Assembly (NCBI GenBank): GCA_014381385.1 | Contig: JACNLR010000214.1 | Location: forward strand, 1 to 37,120 | Length of the DNA stretch: 37,120 nucleotides | From: Planctomycetota bacterium | GTDB taxonomy: Bacteria > Planctomycetota > Phycisphaerae > Phycisphaerales > SM1A02 | Reading direction: 5' to 3' | Part shown: positions 23,720 through 32,083 of the stretch, one piece after another | Layout: the number at the start of each line of letters is the position of its first letter | Numbering within the stretch: position 1 is the stretch's first letter | Notes under the pieces: generated by a model | Databases searched by the model: none | What the model was told of the DNA's origin: nothing | What the model saw: the letters and a program-made list of their open reading frames with translations, nothing else | Made by a program: the position numbers and the translations under genes

Positions 23720-24990
23720 TTTTTACATTAACTACTATTTTCATTGCAACGACGATTCAAGAACCGCCTGAACAAGTTCCTTTAGAGACACCCTCATTGC
23801 AATGGATGCGAAAGACTACTGGCGATGAAGTCGTTGCAATTGATTTGGTTTCAAGACGATACGAAGCCGAGGGTAAACCAGATATTTGGCTAATAGGTGT
23901 TGCACACGTAGCCGAGGAATCCTTTTACGAAGAAGTTACAGAACTTCTTGACACGATGGATATCGTCTTATACGAATCCGTTCGCCCTAGCGGTTCCCGA
24001 CCTCCAAGTGGTAAGACAGAGGAAGAACGAGTTGCATCTACGCAGAAGTCACTGGAGTTTGTTGCTGACGTTGCAAAGCGTTGTGCAGAGGAATCTGATT
24101 TGATTCCAGAGTCTATGGATGATGTGATTGCAGATGCCTCTCTCATTGATCGGCGATTATCAAACTTCGTAGAAGATGCTTCAGTGGATGCATGGAGTAG
24201 ACCGTTTGTTTTGCAAGTGAATCCCGCCAAAAGCGAAATTATTATTTGGAGTTTTGGTTCCGATGGTGAAGTCGGCGGAACGGGAAGTGCAAGCGATTTA
24301 ACTGCAAGAAGGATTGTCAAAGTTCTTGAAGAGGGGGAATATTTTTCAGATGAGGAGGACAACGACAAAGGTATGCAAGAGGAATTTGCAGACGTTTTGG
24401 GGTTGGAGTTTCAACTCGATGCGCTTCCGTATGAAGAGCCAAACTGGTTCTGCAGTGATTTGACAATTGACGAGGTTCAAACAGAAATCAAAAAAAGAGG
24501 GGGGGACCCTGCAATTCTTGGAACAATAACTGGCGAATCATTCACAGCGAAAATTGCATCTGGTTTTTTGAAGCTCATACCGATGTTGGACTCATTTACA
24601 AAAGGCGGTGCTCGTGAAACCGCAAAGTTATTGATGATTGAGATTCTATCGATGCCAGAAAGCGAAGAAATGCTCGAAGGCGTGGAACCGGAATTAGCGC
24701 ATGTCATCATTGTGGATAGAAATACAGAAGTGCTAAAGGACATTGCAGCCACTATCGAAGTAGTTGAGAATGTTTCGACGATCGGTGTTCTTTATGGGGC
24801 TGGACATATGTCAGATTTATCGAACAGATTAGGCACACTACTGGGATATACACCTATTGAGGACAAGTGGTTTACTGCAATGCGCGTAAACCCAGCCGAT
24901 TCGCTACTCGACGAGAAATATATGCGGCAAATGCGCGCTATGTTAAAAATGCAATTGCATAACGCTAGGAAGAAAAAAGAAGATAAATAA
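23716..24990 (+). CDS. TraB/PrgY/GumN-like (Tiki superfamily) protein
   Basis: The 424-residue protein begins with a hydrophobic N terminus (MIFTLTTIFIATTIQEPP) that may be a signal peptide. The domain features are IWLIGVAHVAEESFYEEV with the conserved Gly-x-x-His near residue 65, IVLYESVRP, HVIIVDRNTEVLKDI, and the C-terminal GVLYGAGHMSDL. The two GX2H motifs and the Glu of YES match the predicted metal-protease-like active site of the TraB/Tiki superfamily. The role in this organism is unknown. Its overlap with the TolQ-like gene suggests co-translation, and a Glu/Asp-rich middle segment is unusual. A weak stem (24989-25003) sits at its end. Confidence 0.78.
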   Translation: MIFTLTTIFIATTIQEPPEQVPLETPSLQWMRKTTGDEVVAIDLVSRRYEAEGKPDIWLIGVAHVAEESFYEEVTELLDTMDIVLYESVRPSGSRPPSGKTEEERVASTQKSLEFVADVAKRCAEESDLIPESMDDVIADASLIDRRLSNFVEDASVDAWSRPFVLQVNPAKSEIIIWSFGSDGEVGGTGSASDLTARRIVKVLEEGEYFSDEEDNDKGMQEEFADVLGLEFQLDALPYEEPNWFCSDLTIDEVQTEIKKRGGDPAILGTITGESFTAKIASGFLKLIPMLDSFTKGGARETAKLLMIEILSMPESEEMLEGVEPELAHVIIVDRNTEVLKDIAATIEVVENVSTIGVLYGAGHMSDLSNRLGTLLGYTPIEDKWFTAMRVNPADSLLDEKYMRQMRAMLKMQLHNARKKKEDK

Positions 24991-25013
24991 ACCATAAAGG
25001 TTTTGAAACAAAG

Positions 25014-25937
25014 TTACTGCGTGTGACTAAATTCACTCGCAGGAATATCCCCTACCTGCTGTGCTTGAGGTATCCATAAACTTTGATCGATGAGGGTTTC
25101 AACTTCAACATTCTTTGTGCTTCCATCTGCAAAGCAGATTGCTGGAATACCGTTGAATCGACCAAGGGGTGCATATGAACTTGTATTCACTTGCAATCGC
25201 CTGCTTGGAAGAGGTTCCCACTTCGTCACTCTCGCAAAAATACTTGGAATTGCGAGGTGCGTGCCCGCCGTTCCTTCTTGCAACACGTCGTAGGTACCCT
25301 CTTGTGCGAGGAACGTACTGCAGAAAACGATTTGTTTATTTGTTTTTTTGATCTGAGAATAGGAAGCTGCAACAACGTTTAATTGCCTGTCATCTGAAAG
25401 GGTAACATCACTAAACATCGCCCAAGGTTTCCCGCTGTGGTTGTCAATCTCCCACCAACCGCCAAGATAAAACCCGTTGTAACCGAATGCGGGTTCCGTC
25501 GCAATTTGCTCTGCGTGCTCAATAACGTATTCTTCCTTGTCGTCCCACTCAAGATCATCGTAAAAAAGTAGAGTCCTCCAATGGTAATCCATGTACGAGA
25601 GGAGTCTCCAAGGCCATGGACCTGCATCGTTGGGATCGCTTGAGGTGTACTCTGGTGCAGGAGACACGAGAGATTCGTCTTGAAACGCCCACGCCAATTC
25701 ATCGTATGCTTGTACATCCGTGCTTACATAACCCTTGAGCAATCGGTCTTGGTGCATGCCACTGTGCATAATCCAAGCCTTGCCAGTTTCACGAATGAGA
25801 TTAAGTTCATTTGTTTTTTTTGCTCGTTTGCGTGAGGCAGAAAGCGCTGGGTAGAGTACGGAAAGCAGAATTCCGATTATTGCGACTACAATAAGCATCT
25901 CAATGATGGTAAAACCAAAATAGCGATTTCGTTTCAA
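25014..25937 (-). CDS. Type II secretion/type IV pilus-like pseudopilin
   Basis: Prepilin-like protein of 307 residues. The basic leader MKRNRYFG is followed by FTIIEMLIVVAIIGILLSVLYPAL, with the prepilin peptidase cleavage site after Gly8 and Glu at position +5. The large C-terminal domain carries GIPAICFADGSTKNVEVETL, like the closing motif of the many planctomycete pseudopilins. It would be processed and assembled at the inner membrane. Its start overlaps the ispG stop by 4 bases, which is a curious pairing. No other pilus or secretion gene is in the window. Confidence 0.88.
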   Translation of the reverse strand: MKRNRYFGFTIIEMLIVVAIIGILLSVLYPALSASRKRAKKTNELNLIRETGKAWIMHSGMHQDRLLKGYVSTDVQAYDELAWAFQDESLVSPAPEYTSSDPNDAGPWPWRLLSYMDYHWRTLLFYDDLEWDDKEEYVIEHAEQIATEPAFGYNGFYLGGWWEIDNHSGKPWAMFSDVTLSDDRQLNVVAASYSQIKKTNKQIVFCSTFLAQEGTYDVLQEGTAGTHLAIPSIFARVTKWEPLPSRRLQVNTSSYAPLGRFNGIPAICFADGSTKNVEVETLIDQSLWIPQAQQVGDIPASEFSHTQ

Positions 25938-27166
25938 GTTGTATTTCCTTCAACGGTCAGGGGCGCAACGATTGTCACTGCTTTATCACCAAGTTTTGTT
26001 TCGCCACGGCGCACTCTATCTTGCAATGCTTTGCATTCAACTAAAAGTCTATCAAGGATTTCATCTTCTTTTACATTGGCTACGCGTTCACCTTGTACGT
26101 AGATTATGCCTTTACGGTCACCTGCAAACACGGCAACATCAGCGCCCTCTGCTTCGCCGGGTCCATTAACAACGCAACCCATAACAGCAACTTTGATCGG
26201 CACATCAATTTCATTTTCCAACTGCGCGCGAACATTGTCAACGAGTTCGAATAAGTCAACTTGAATACGTCCGCAACTTGGGCACGCAATGAGCTCCGCT
26301 CCAATTCTTGTGCGCAAGTCAAGACTATTGAGCAACTCGATACCGTCTTCAACTTCAAACACCGTGTCACTCGCATAACTGATGCGAATGGTGTCGCCAA
26401 TGCCTTGGGAGAGCAGGGAGCCTAAAGCTGCGATAGAACGAATTGATCCAGTTTCTCGTGGTCCAGCATGCGTCACGCCTAAATGTAGCGGATAGTCAAA
26501 CCGTTTTGAAAGTTCTTGATACATATCAATAACAAGTCGTGCGTCCATGAGTTTCGCGCTAAGGCAGATGTTTTGAAAATCTCTGCTCTCAAATATGTCG
26601 AGATACTCCTCAACCTTAGCAATCATCATTGCGAGCAAGTGCCCTTGTTTTCGATCTGCAAAAAAGGATGCGAGTTCTGCTTGGCGTTTTTGTTTGTCTT
26701 TTCTTTCGACGACGGATCCTTCGTTTACACCTATCCTGATTGGGATATTTGCATCTTTGCAAGAGTCAATGACAGCATTAACTTGTTCCCTATCTCCAAT
26801 GTTTCCGGGGTTCAATCGAATTTTTTGTACGCCGGCTTCAATGGCTTCAAGTGCGCGTTTAAAGTGAAAGTGGACGTCGGCGACAATTGGAACGGAAACT
26901 TGCGAAAGAATTTCAGTAAGGGCTGCTGTGTCCTTACGCTCTGGAACGGCGACTCGCACGATATCCGCACCCGCTTTTGTGAGTCGGTTGATTTCTGCAA
27001 TACACGCGTCAATATCGTGGGTGTACCCCGCGGTCATAGATTGCACTGAAACTGATGCATCGCCACCCACTTTGACGTTTCCGACTTGTATTTGCCTTGT
27101 TTTTCTGCGGTACACGGGTCTATTGTAGATGAATTGTGGCAACCACACCAAATCGTTCGTATACAT
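25934..27166 (-). CDS. ispG: 4-hydroxy-3-methylbut-2-enyl diphosphate synthase
   Basis: Iron-sulfur enzyme of the MEP pathway, converting cyclic methylerythritol diphosphate to HMBPP. The N-terminal TIM-barrel half starts at RRKTRQIQVGNVKVGGDASVSVQSMT and includes GADIVRVAVP and KIRLNPGNIG. The C-terminal cluster-binding half has CPSCGR and MGCVVNGPGEAEGADVAV, supplying the three Cys ligands, with the usual Glu close by. The 410 residues fit the bacterial form. About 18 residues precede the usual start, so translation could begin slightly downstream. It follows topA by 21 bases and overlaps the pseudopilin gene. Confidence 0.95.
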   Translation of the reverse strand: MYTNDLVWLPQFIYNRPVYRRKTRQIQVGNVKVGGDASVSVQSMTAGYTHDIDACIAEINRLTKAGADIVRVAVPERKDTAALTEILSQVSVPIVADVHFHFKRALEAIEAGVQKIRLNPGNIGDREQVNAVIDSCKDANIPIRIGVNEGSVVERKDKQKRQAELASFFADRKQGHLLAMMIAKVEEYLDIFESRDFQNICLSAKLMDARLVIDMYQELSKRFDYPLHLGVTHAGPRETGSIRSIAALGSLLSQGIGDTIRISYASDTVFEVEDGIELLNSLDLRTRIGAELIACPSCGRIQVDLFELVDNVRAQLENEIDVPIKVAVMGCVVNGPGEAEGADVAVFAGDRKGIIYVQGERVANVKEDEILDRLLVECKALQDRVRRGETKLGDKAVTIVAPLTVEGNTT

Positions 27167-27187
27167 GTATTGTCATCTCTTAAGCAA

Positions 27188-29851
27188 TCAAAACACTTCA
27201 AGTTCAGCAACGTTGCCTTCGATGAGTAAATCTTCGATTGGCGTACCTTCTGGTATTACTTTTCCGCTCATTGTTGTAACGATGACTTGCGGATTTGCTT
27301 CCATGTGCGTGTTGAGCGCTGCTTCAAGTTCTTCCCGAATATTGTCCTCTAGCGTTTTCCATCCCATCCGTCCTTTGCATTTTGGAAACGTTGAACAACC
27401 AAGCCACGGACCGCGTTTTCCATTTCGCAAGTTCATAGGACTTTCGCATTTTTCACACTCTAGGGATTCGATAAGGAGTGCTGGTGGTGAGGGATATTTA
27501 ATGCCACCTTTTTTGTCGAGGTTTACTACGGTTTTAATTTCTGGGTAGTTGACCGAAGCAAGGAATGGACCAAACCGACCGGTTCGCTTTTCCATCGCTG
27601 ATCCATCTTCTGGGCACGCAACATCAACACGCTCTGGAAGCAACGGTCTTCCCTTGCGATCAATCGGTGCTGCATACTTACAGTCTGGGTAACTTGTACA
27701 CGATAAGAATCTTCCGTTTTTCCCAAAACGATACTCTGTTTTGCTTCCGCAAGTTGGACACTTGTAAATCGCTGGTTTTGTTTCCGCTTTGGCGTGGGGC
27801 ATTTCTTCGTACGCTGTTTCAAGGCGCTTACTAAACCGACCGTAGAAGTCGTGGAGCATAGCTACCCATTTTGTTTCGCCATTGGCAACATTGTCGAGTC
27901 GTTCTTCCAGAGAGCGCGTGTACTCAACCCCCATCAAAATGGGAAACGCTTCGATGAGTTTGTCCGTGACGACTTCACCTAAATCTGTTGGGTGGAACGA
28001 ACGGTCAATCTTCTCTACGTACTTTCTGTATTGAATGACATCGATAATGGATGCATACGTAGACGGTCGCCCGATACCCTCGGACTCTAATTTTTTGATA
28101 AGCGATGCTTCGCTGTACCGAGAAGGTGGCGAAGAAAAATTTTGCTTCGGGGAAATGTCGAAGGGGAAGAGCTCGGTGCCTTCGTTGAGTTCGGGCAAAT
28201 TTTGCTCTGTGTCAGATGATGGCACACCGCTTGCTTTGTAAAAACCATCAAAGGCAAGTGTTCTGCCACCAACTTTAAAAACAGCACCCGTGTTTTCATC
28301 TTCGCGAGCAAAGAATATTTCAGTGCGGTGCCAACGCGCAGCGCTCATCTGGCATGCGACAAAACGTGACCATATCAAACCGTACAAACGTTTTTGATCT
28401 TCGTTGGTTGACGCTTTTAGTGTGTCTGGGTGTAGTCCAACATCTGTTGGTCGAATCGCTTCGTGCGCTTCTTGCGCATCTTTATTTGCAGAGGTATAAA
28501 ATTTTGGTTTGTCTGGAAGGTACGCATCGCCAAATTTATTTCCAATATAGGTGCGAACCATGTTCATCGCATCTCCAGAAATATGCGTCGAATCGGTTCG
28601 CATATACGTTATGGAACCATCTTCGTAGAGACCTTGCGCTGCTCGCATTGTTCTTTTAGCACCAAAACCAAGAACTGTAGAAGCGGATGCTTGCAAAGAC
28701 GATGTAATAAATGGTCCCGGAGGTCGAACAGTACTGTCTTTTTGCTTAATGTCTTTAATTTTGTAAGAGACGTCAGCAGCAATATCGCCTTCAAGAGATA
28801 TGCAGCGTTTTGCTGGACCTTTGCCCTCTTCGTCTTCGGTAACTGTAATAGATAGGTTGTCCAAACCAACGGCTTTGCCAACTTCAAGTAATCTTGCTTT
28901 GTGTGCATCGAGTGTGTTGTCTTGGCAATCTGAAGCACGAGTAACTTTAAATGGTTTACCATTAATTTCGACAAGCGAAGCCTCAAGAGATTTGTTCTCC
29001 GCGAGGAATGCGTTCATCTGTTTACGTGTTGGTCCTTTACCACGTTCATCTTTCACTTTAAGAAACGCAGACCACTTCGCGTGCAGTGATTCGGTTGCGC
29101 TTGCATCGAGCGTGAATTGACCGACCACGCTCCATGACTCTTCTGGAATATGCGCTTCAATTTCTTTTTCGCGTTCGACAACAATACGAACGGCGACCGA
29201 TTGCACTCTGCCGGCACTAAGACCACCCGCGACGCGTTTCCAAAGAAGCGGCGAAACCTTGTACCCAACGATACGGTCAAGAATGCGTCTTGCCTGTTGG
29301 GCATCGACGTAGTCCATGTTAATGGGGTGTGGATGCTTGAACGCTTCTTCAATTTGTTTTTTTGTAATCGCGTTAAATATGACGCGCTTTGCTTTTGTTG
29401 GCTCTACTTTAAGTAGTTCCGCAAGGTGCCAAGCGATAGCTTCTCCCTCGCGGTCAAGGTCGCTGGCAAACCAAACATCTTTGGCGACTTTTGCTGCTTT
29501 TTTTAACTCGCTTGCAAGGACAGTTTTTCCCTTGAGTACTTCGTAGGTTGGTTTAAAGTCATGTTCAAGGTCTACACCTGGTACTTCTTGTTTTATTCCC
29601 TTGGGCGCCCTTGCAGGAAGATCACGAATATGTCCAACAGAAGAGGTGACAGCATAATCGTCTCCAAGGTACTTGTTAATAGTCCGAGCTTTGGCAGGCG
29701 ATTCGACAATAACGAGGTGCTTGCCAGTTGCGTCTGGAACAGCATTACGCTTCTTGGTTGTCTTCTTCTTTGAAGTCTTCTTTTTTGTGGTCTTTTTTTT
29801 AGCCAAAATATAGGTACCTTGGGACTCTTTACGCCTCATTCCATCGGTCAA
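27188..29851 (-). CDS. topA: DNA topoisomerase I
   Basis: Relaxes negative supercoils. The Toprim domain begins at KHLVIVESPAKARTINKYLG; DLDRE at residues 131-135 binds metal, and Tyr416 in SITYMRTDS is the nucleophile. The C terminus has three zinc-ribbon units: one with CPTCG...C...C, a middle one (CPEDGSAMEKRTGRFGPFLAS) that has lost most Cys, and a last with CEKCE...C...C. An extended lysine-rich N-terminal tail precedes the Toprim domain. The ATG at 29851 lacks a ribosome-binding site; an in-frame TTG at 29803, just before AKKKTTKKK and about 10 bases after AAGG, is a likely alternative start (871 residues). It shares the strand with miaA upstream. Confidence 0.94.
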   Translation of the reverse strand: MTDGMRRKESQGTYILAKKKTTKKKTSKKKTTKKRNAVPDATGKHLVIVESPAKARTINKYLGDDYAVTSSVGHIRDLPARAPKGIKQEVPGVDLEHDFKPTYEVLKGKTVLASELKKAAKVAKDVWFASDLDREGEAIAWHLAELLKVEPTKAKRVIFNAITKKQIEEAFKHPHPINMDYVDAQQARRILDRIVGYKVSPLLWKRVAGGLSAGRVQSVAVRIVVEREKEIEAHIPEESWSVVGQFTLDASATESLHAKWSAFLKVKDERGKGPTRKQMNAFLAENKSLEASLVEINGKPFKVTRASDCQDNTLDAHKARLLEVGKAVGLDNLSITVTEDEEGKGPAKRCISLEGDIAADVSYKIKDIKQKDSTVRPPGPFITSSLQASASTVLGFGAKRTMRAAQGLYEDGSITYMRTDSTHISGDAMNMVRTYIGNKFGDAYLPDKPKFYTSANKDAQEAHEAIRPTDVGLHPDTLKASTNEDQKRLYGLIWSRFVACQMSAARWHRTEIFFAREDENTGAVFKVGGRTLAFDGFYKASGVPSSDTEQNLPELNEGTELFPFDISPKQNFSSPPSRYSEASLIKKLESEGIGRPSTYASIIDVIQYRKYVEKIDRSFHPTDLGEVVTDKLIEAFPILMGVEYTRSLEERLDNVANGETKWVAMLHDFYGRFSKRLETAYEEMPHAKAETKPAIYKCPTCGSKTEYRFGKNGRFLSCTSYPDCKYAAPIDRKGRPLLPERVDVACPEDGSAMEKRTGRFGPFLASVNYPEIKTVVNLDKKGGIKYPSPPALLIESLECEKCESPMNLRNGKRGPWLGCSTFPKCKGRMGWKTLEDNIREELEAALNTHMEANPQVIVTTMSGKVIPEGTPIEDLLIEGNVAELEVF

Positions 29852-29881
29852 GCAGCACGAACGGCTTGCCTAGCGCGAAGC

Positions 29882-29909
29882 ATTGGAACGACTTTTCTGA
29901 GATTGTCAA
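29882..29909 (-). promoter_or_regulatory. Possible topA promoter
   Basis: On the minus strand a consensus TTGACA (29904-29909) is followed after 16 bases by TCCAAT (29882-29887), matching 4 of 6 -10 positions. A start near 29875 would give a leader of about 25 bases to the ATG or 70 to the TTG start. The 72-base gap after miaA suits an internal promoter. Confidence 0.4.
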
Positions 29910-29923
29910 GTCCAAAGCGAAAA

Positions 29924-30847
29924 TTATTTTTTTGCAGAAATATACGTAAGTGCTTCTGTAGCAGCATGTTGAGTACCTTTATTGTCCATGTCAATAAAAT
30001 GTGCTGTAGGTAAAACTTCGAACTTTCTTAGCCATGTTCGTTGTTGCTTCGCGTATCGCCTCGTCAAAATCTTGATGCGCTCTTTTGCTTCATCTAGGGT
30101 GCATTCGCCCCGAAGGTGAGACAGAAGTTGTTTATAGCCAAGTGCTTCTGACGCTTGCGTGCCGAATCTATCCCTCAGAGCGGTCACTTCATCTAGAAAT
30201 CCCTCGTCGAACATCGTTCGAACACGGGAATTGATACGCCTGTTAATCGTTTTAACGGGCCATTGGAGCCCAATTATCAAGGCGTCTTCCCGTGGCATTG
30301 GTTTACCCCACTGGGACTGGAGTGAGGAGAGAGGGTGCCCCGTTGCCTCGCAAACTTCTATAGCACGAACCAATCGGCGCGTATCGTTTATGTGAATTCG
30401 CTCAGCGGCTTCCGGGTCAAGTTCGCGCAGTCGTTTTTGCAGTTCTGTATTGGGCAGAGCTTTTAGAGCATCCCGTTTTTCTTGATCACACTCTGGTCCA
30501 TCGAACATTCCAAACAGCAGGGACTGTACGTAGAGGTTTGTTCCACCGACAACGATGGGCCACTGTCCTCGCCTGCGTATTTCTTCGATGGTTTTTTCTG
30601 CTCGTTTTAGCCACGTTTCTACGGTAAATCCATCTTCGCTTGGTTCTACTATGTCTACAAGGTGGTGGACGGCGCTTTTGTGCTCAATCGCTGTGGGCTT
30701 TGCCGTTCCTATATTCATGTGCTTGTAGATTTGCATTGAATCAGCACATATACATTCGCCGCCCCCTTCAAGTGCATTTGCAAGGGCAATTGCCAAAGAG
30801 GTTTTGCCTCCAGCCGTAGGTCCAAGGATCAAAATAATCGGTCGCAT
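29924..30847 (-). CDS. miaA: tRNA dimethylallyltransferase MiaA
   Basis: Transfers a dimethylallyl group to A37 of tRNAs reading UNN codons, an isoprenoid-using step that links to the MEP genes in this window. The P-loop GPTAGGKTSLA starts at residue 9, followed by CADSMQIYKHMNIGTAKP, HHLVDIVEP, VVGGTNLYVQSLLFG and AIEVCEATG. The 307 residues are normal. I chose the ATG at 30847 because it places the P-loop at the N terminus; the in-frame ATG 44 codons upstream would run into pgk. The start is 9 bases from a TATTAT and 21 bases from the pgk ATG, with no Shine-Dalgarno sequence. Confidence 0.93.
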   Translation of the reverse strand: MRPIILILGPTAGGKTSLAIALANALEGGGECICADSMQIYKHMNIGTAKPTAIEHKSAVHHLVDIVEPSEDGFTVETWLKRAEKTIEEIRRRGQWPIVVGGTNLYVQSLLFGMFDGPECDQEKRDALKALPNTELQKRLRELDPEAAERIHINDTRRLVRAIEVCEATGHPLSSLQSQWGKPMPREDALIIGLQWPVKTINRRINSRVRTMFDEGFLDEVTALRDRFGTQASEALGYKQLLSHLRGECTLDEAKERIKILTRRYAKQQRTWLRKFEVLPTAHFIDMDNKGTQHAATEALTYISAKK

Positions 30848-30855
30848 ATGCGATA

Positions 30856-30862
30856 TATAATA
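30856..30862. promoter_or_regulatory. Overlapping divergent -10 elements of miaA and pgk
   Basis: Within a 21-base gap the plus strand reads TATAAT (30856-30861), ending 7 bases before the pgk ATG. The minus strand reads TATTAT (30857-30862), ending 9 bases before the miaA ATG. The two hexamers share almost all their base pairs, so polymerase could hardly occupy both at once. Neither gene has a Shine-Dalgarno sequence. Both messages are predicted to be leaderless or nearly so. Confidence 0.55.
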
Positions 30863-30868
30863 GTCTCC

Positions 30869-32032
30869 ATGAAACAGACCATTGAACAAATTGATGTTGC
30901 CGGTAAACGTGTCCTTATGCGAGTTGATTTTAATGTTCCCACGCAAGATGGTGTAATCAAAGATGACCGTAGGATTCAAATGACCCTACCTAGCATCAAA
31001 AGTGTCTTGGACCGAGGCGGGAAACTGACGTTGCTAAGCCACCTTGGCAGACCAAGTGGTACGGGATTTGAAAAAGCATTTTCACTTGCTCCAGTTGCTA
31101 CACGCCTTGGAGAATTACTTGGACGTACAGTAGTTTGCTCGGACGAGGACAAAACTTCTGACATTGTCCTTGCAGAAAATCTACGCTTTAATTCCGGCGA
31201 AAAGTTGGGCGATGCAACGTATGCAAAACAACTTGCAAAAAGATGCGATATCTACTGCAACAATGCATTTGGCACCGCCCATCGAAACCATGCTTCGATG
31301 GTAGCAGTACCAGAAGCAATGCAAGGAAAACCGCGGGTTGCTGGATTGTTGCTTGCAAGAGAATTGCAATATCTAGATGACGCAATTGCAAATGCTCAAA
31401 AACCATTTATCGCAGTTATTGGTGGCGCAAAAGTATCAGATAAAATGGGTGCGATTGAAAATTTACTCGGCAAGGTCGACTCGATTATTATTGGCGGTGC
31501 AATGGCGTATACCTTCCTCGTTGCGCAGGACATTGAGGTTGGCGCGAGCCTCGTCGAGAGCGACCGAATAGAAGACGCGCGTTCGATGATCGCAATCGCT
31601 TCAGCAAGTTCGACAGCGTTGCTGCTCCCTAGCGACCACGTTTGTGCGCAAGAGATTGCAGAAGGAACGCAAGTGCACGTTTCGGCTGGCTCAATTCCAG
31701 AAGGAATGATGGGTCTTGACATTGGACCTGAAACTGTGGAGTGCTATTCCAACGTAATCCAAAACGCTAAAACGATTGTTTGGAATGGACCGATGGGCGT
31801 CTTTGAAATACCACCGTTTGATGCTGGAACAAGGCATATCGCACAGGCAATTGCACAGGCAACTCGCCAAGGCGCTATTTCCATTGTTGGCGGAGGTGAC
31901 TCTGCAGCCGCGATTTCGGCCTTTGGTTTGGAGGAGGAAATGACCCATATTTCCACAGGAGGGGGTGCAAGCCTACAAATGCTCGAAGGAAAGGGATTTA
32001 AGAGTGTTGCAATGCTCGATGATGACGTATGA
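30869..32032 (+). CDS. pgk: Phosphoglycerate kinase
   Basis: Reversible transfer of phosphate between 1,3-bisphosphoglycerate and ADP in glycolysis. Near the N terminus is RVLMRVDFNVPTQDG, then the LTLLSHLGRPSG substrate loop. In the C-terminal nucleotide domain are IGGAKVSDKMGAIENLL, GMMGLDIGPETV, WNGPMGVFE, and GGGDSAAAI. The 387-residue product starts at 30869, where the protein begins MKQTIEQI; an in-frame ATG at 30848 overlaps the presumed -10 element and was rejected. No Shine-Dalgarno sequence precedes it. gpsA and rpe lie nearby, but pgk is followed by a 51-base gap. Confidence 0.96.
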   Translation: MKQTIEQIDVAGKRVLMRVDFNVPTQDGVIKDDRRIQMTLPSIKSVLDRGGKLTLLSHLGRPSGTGFEKAFSLAPVATRLGELLGRTVVCSDEDKTSDIVLAENLRFNSGEKLGDATYAKQLAKRCDIYCNNAFGTAHRNHASMVAVPEAMQGKPRVAGLLLARELQYLDDAIANAQKPFIAVIGGAKVSDKMGAIENLLGKVDSIIIGGAMAYTFLVAQDIEVGASLVESDRIEDARSMIAIASASSTALLLPSDHVCAQEIAEGTQVHVSAGSIPEGMMGLDIGPETVECYSNVIQNAKTIVWNGPMGVFEIPPFDAGTRHIAQAIAQATRQGAISIVGGGDSAAAISAFGLEEEMTHISTGGGASLQMLEGKGFKSVAMLDDDV

Positions 32033-32041
32033 TTGACATAA

Positions 32042-32060
32042 AGGGTTCAATTCGGACCCT
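32042..32060 (+). other. Small hairpin after pgk
   Basis: AGGGTTC pairs with GGACCCT (one G-T pair) across a 5-base loop, 9 bases after the pgk stop codon. It lacks a T run, so it is better read as an mRNA 3' stabiliser or processing site than as a rho-independent terminator. It could also be chance. Confidence 0.25.
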
Positions 32061-32083
32061 GTGGTACCTAAGGAGCATTACTC

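Noticed and set aside
24989..25003. AAACC/GGTTT stem between the convergent TraB-like and pseudopilin genes
   Set aside because: Only five A/T-rich pairs, with no T run on either strand; too weak to call a terminator.
32033..32038. Consensus TTGACA after pgk as a promoter for the TlpA-like gene
   Set aside because: No -10-like hexamer lies 15-19 bases downstream (the bases there read ACCCTG).
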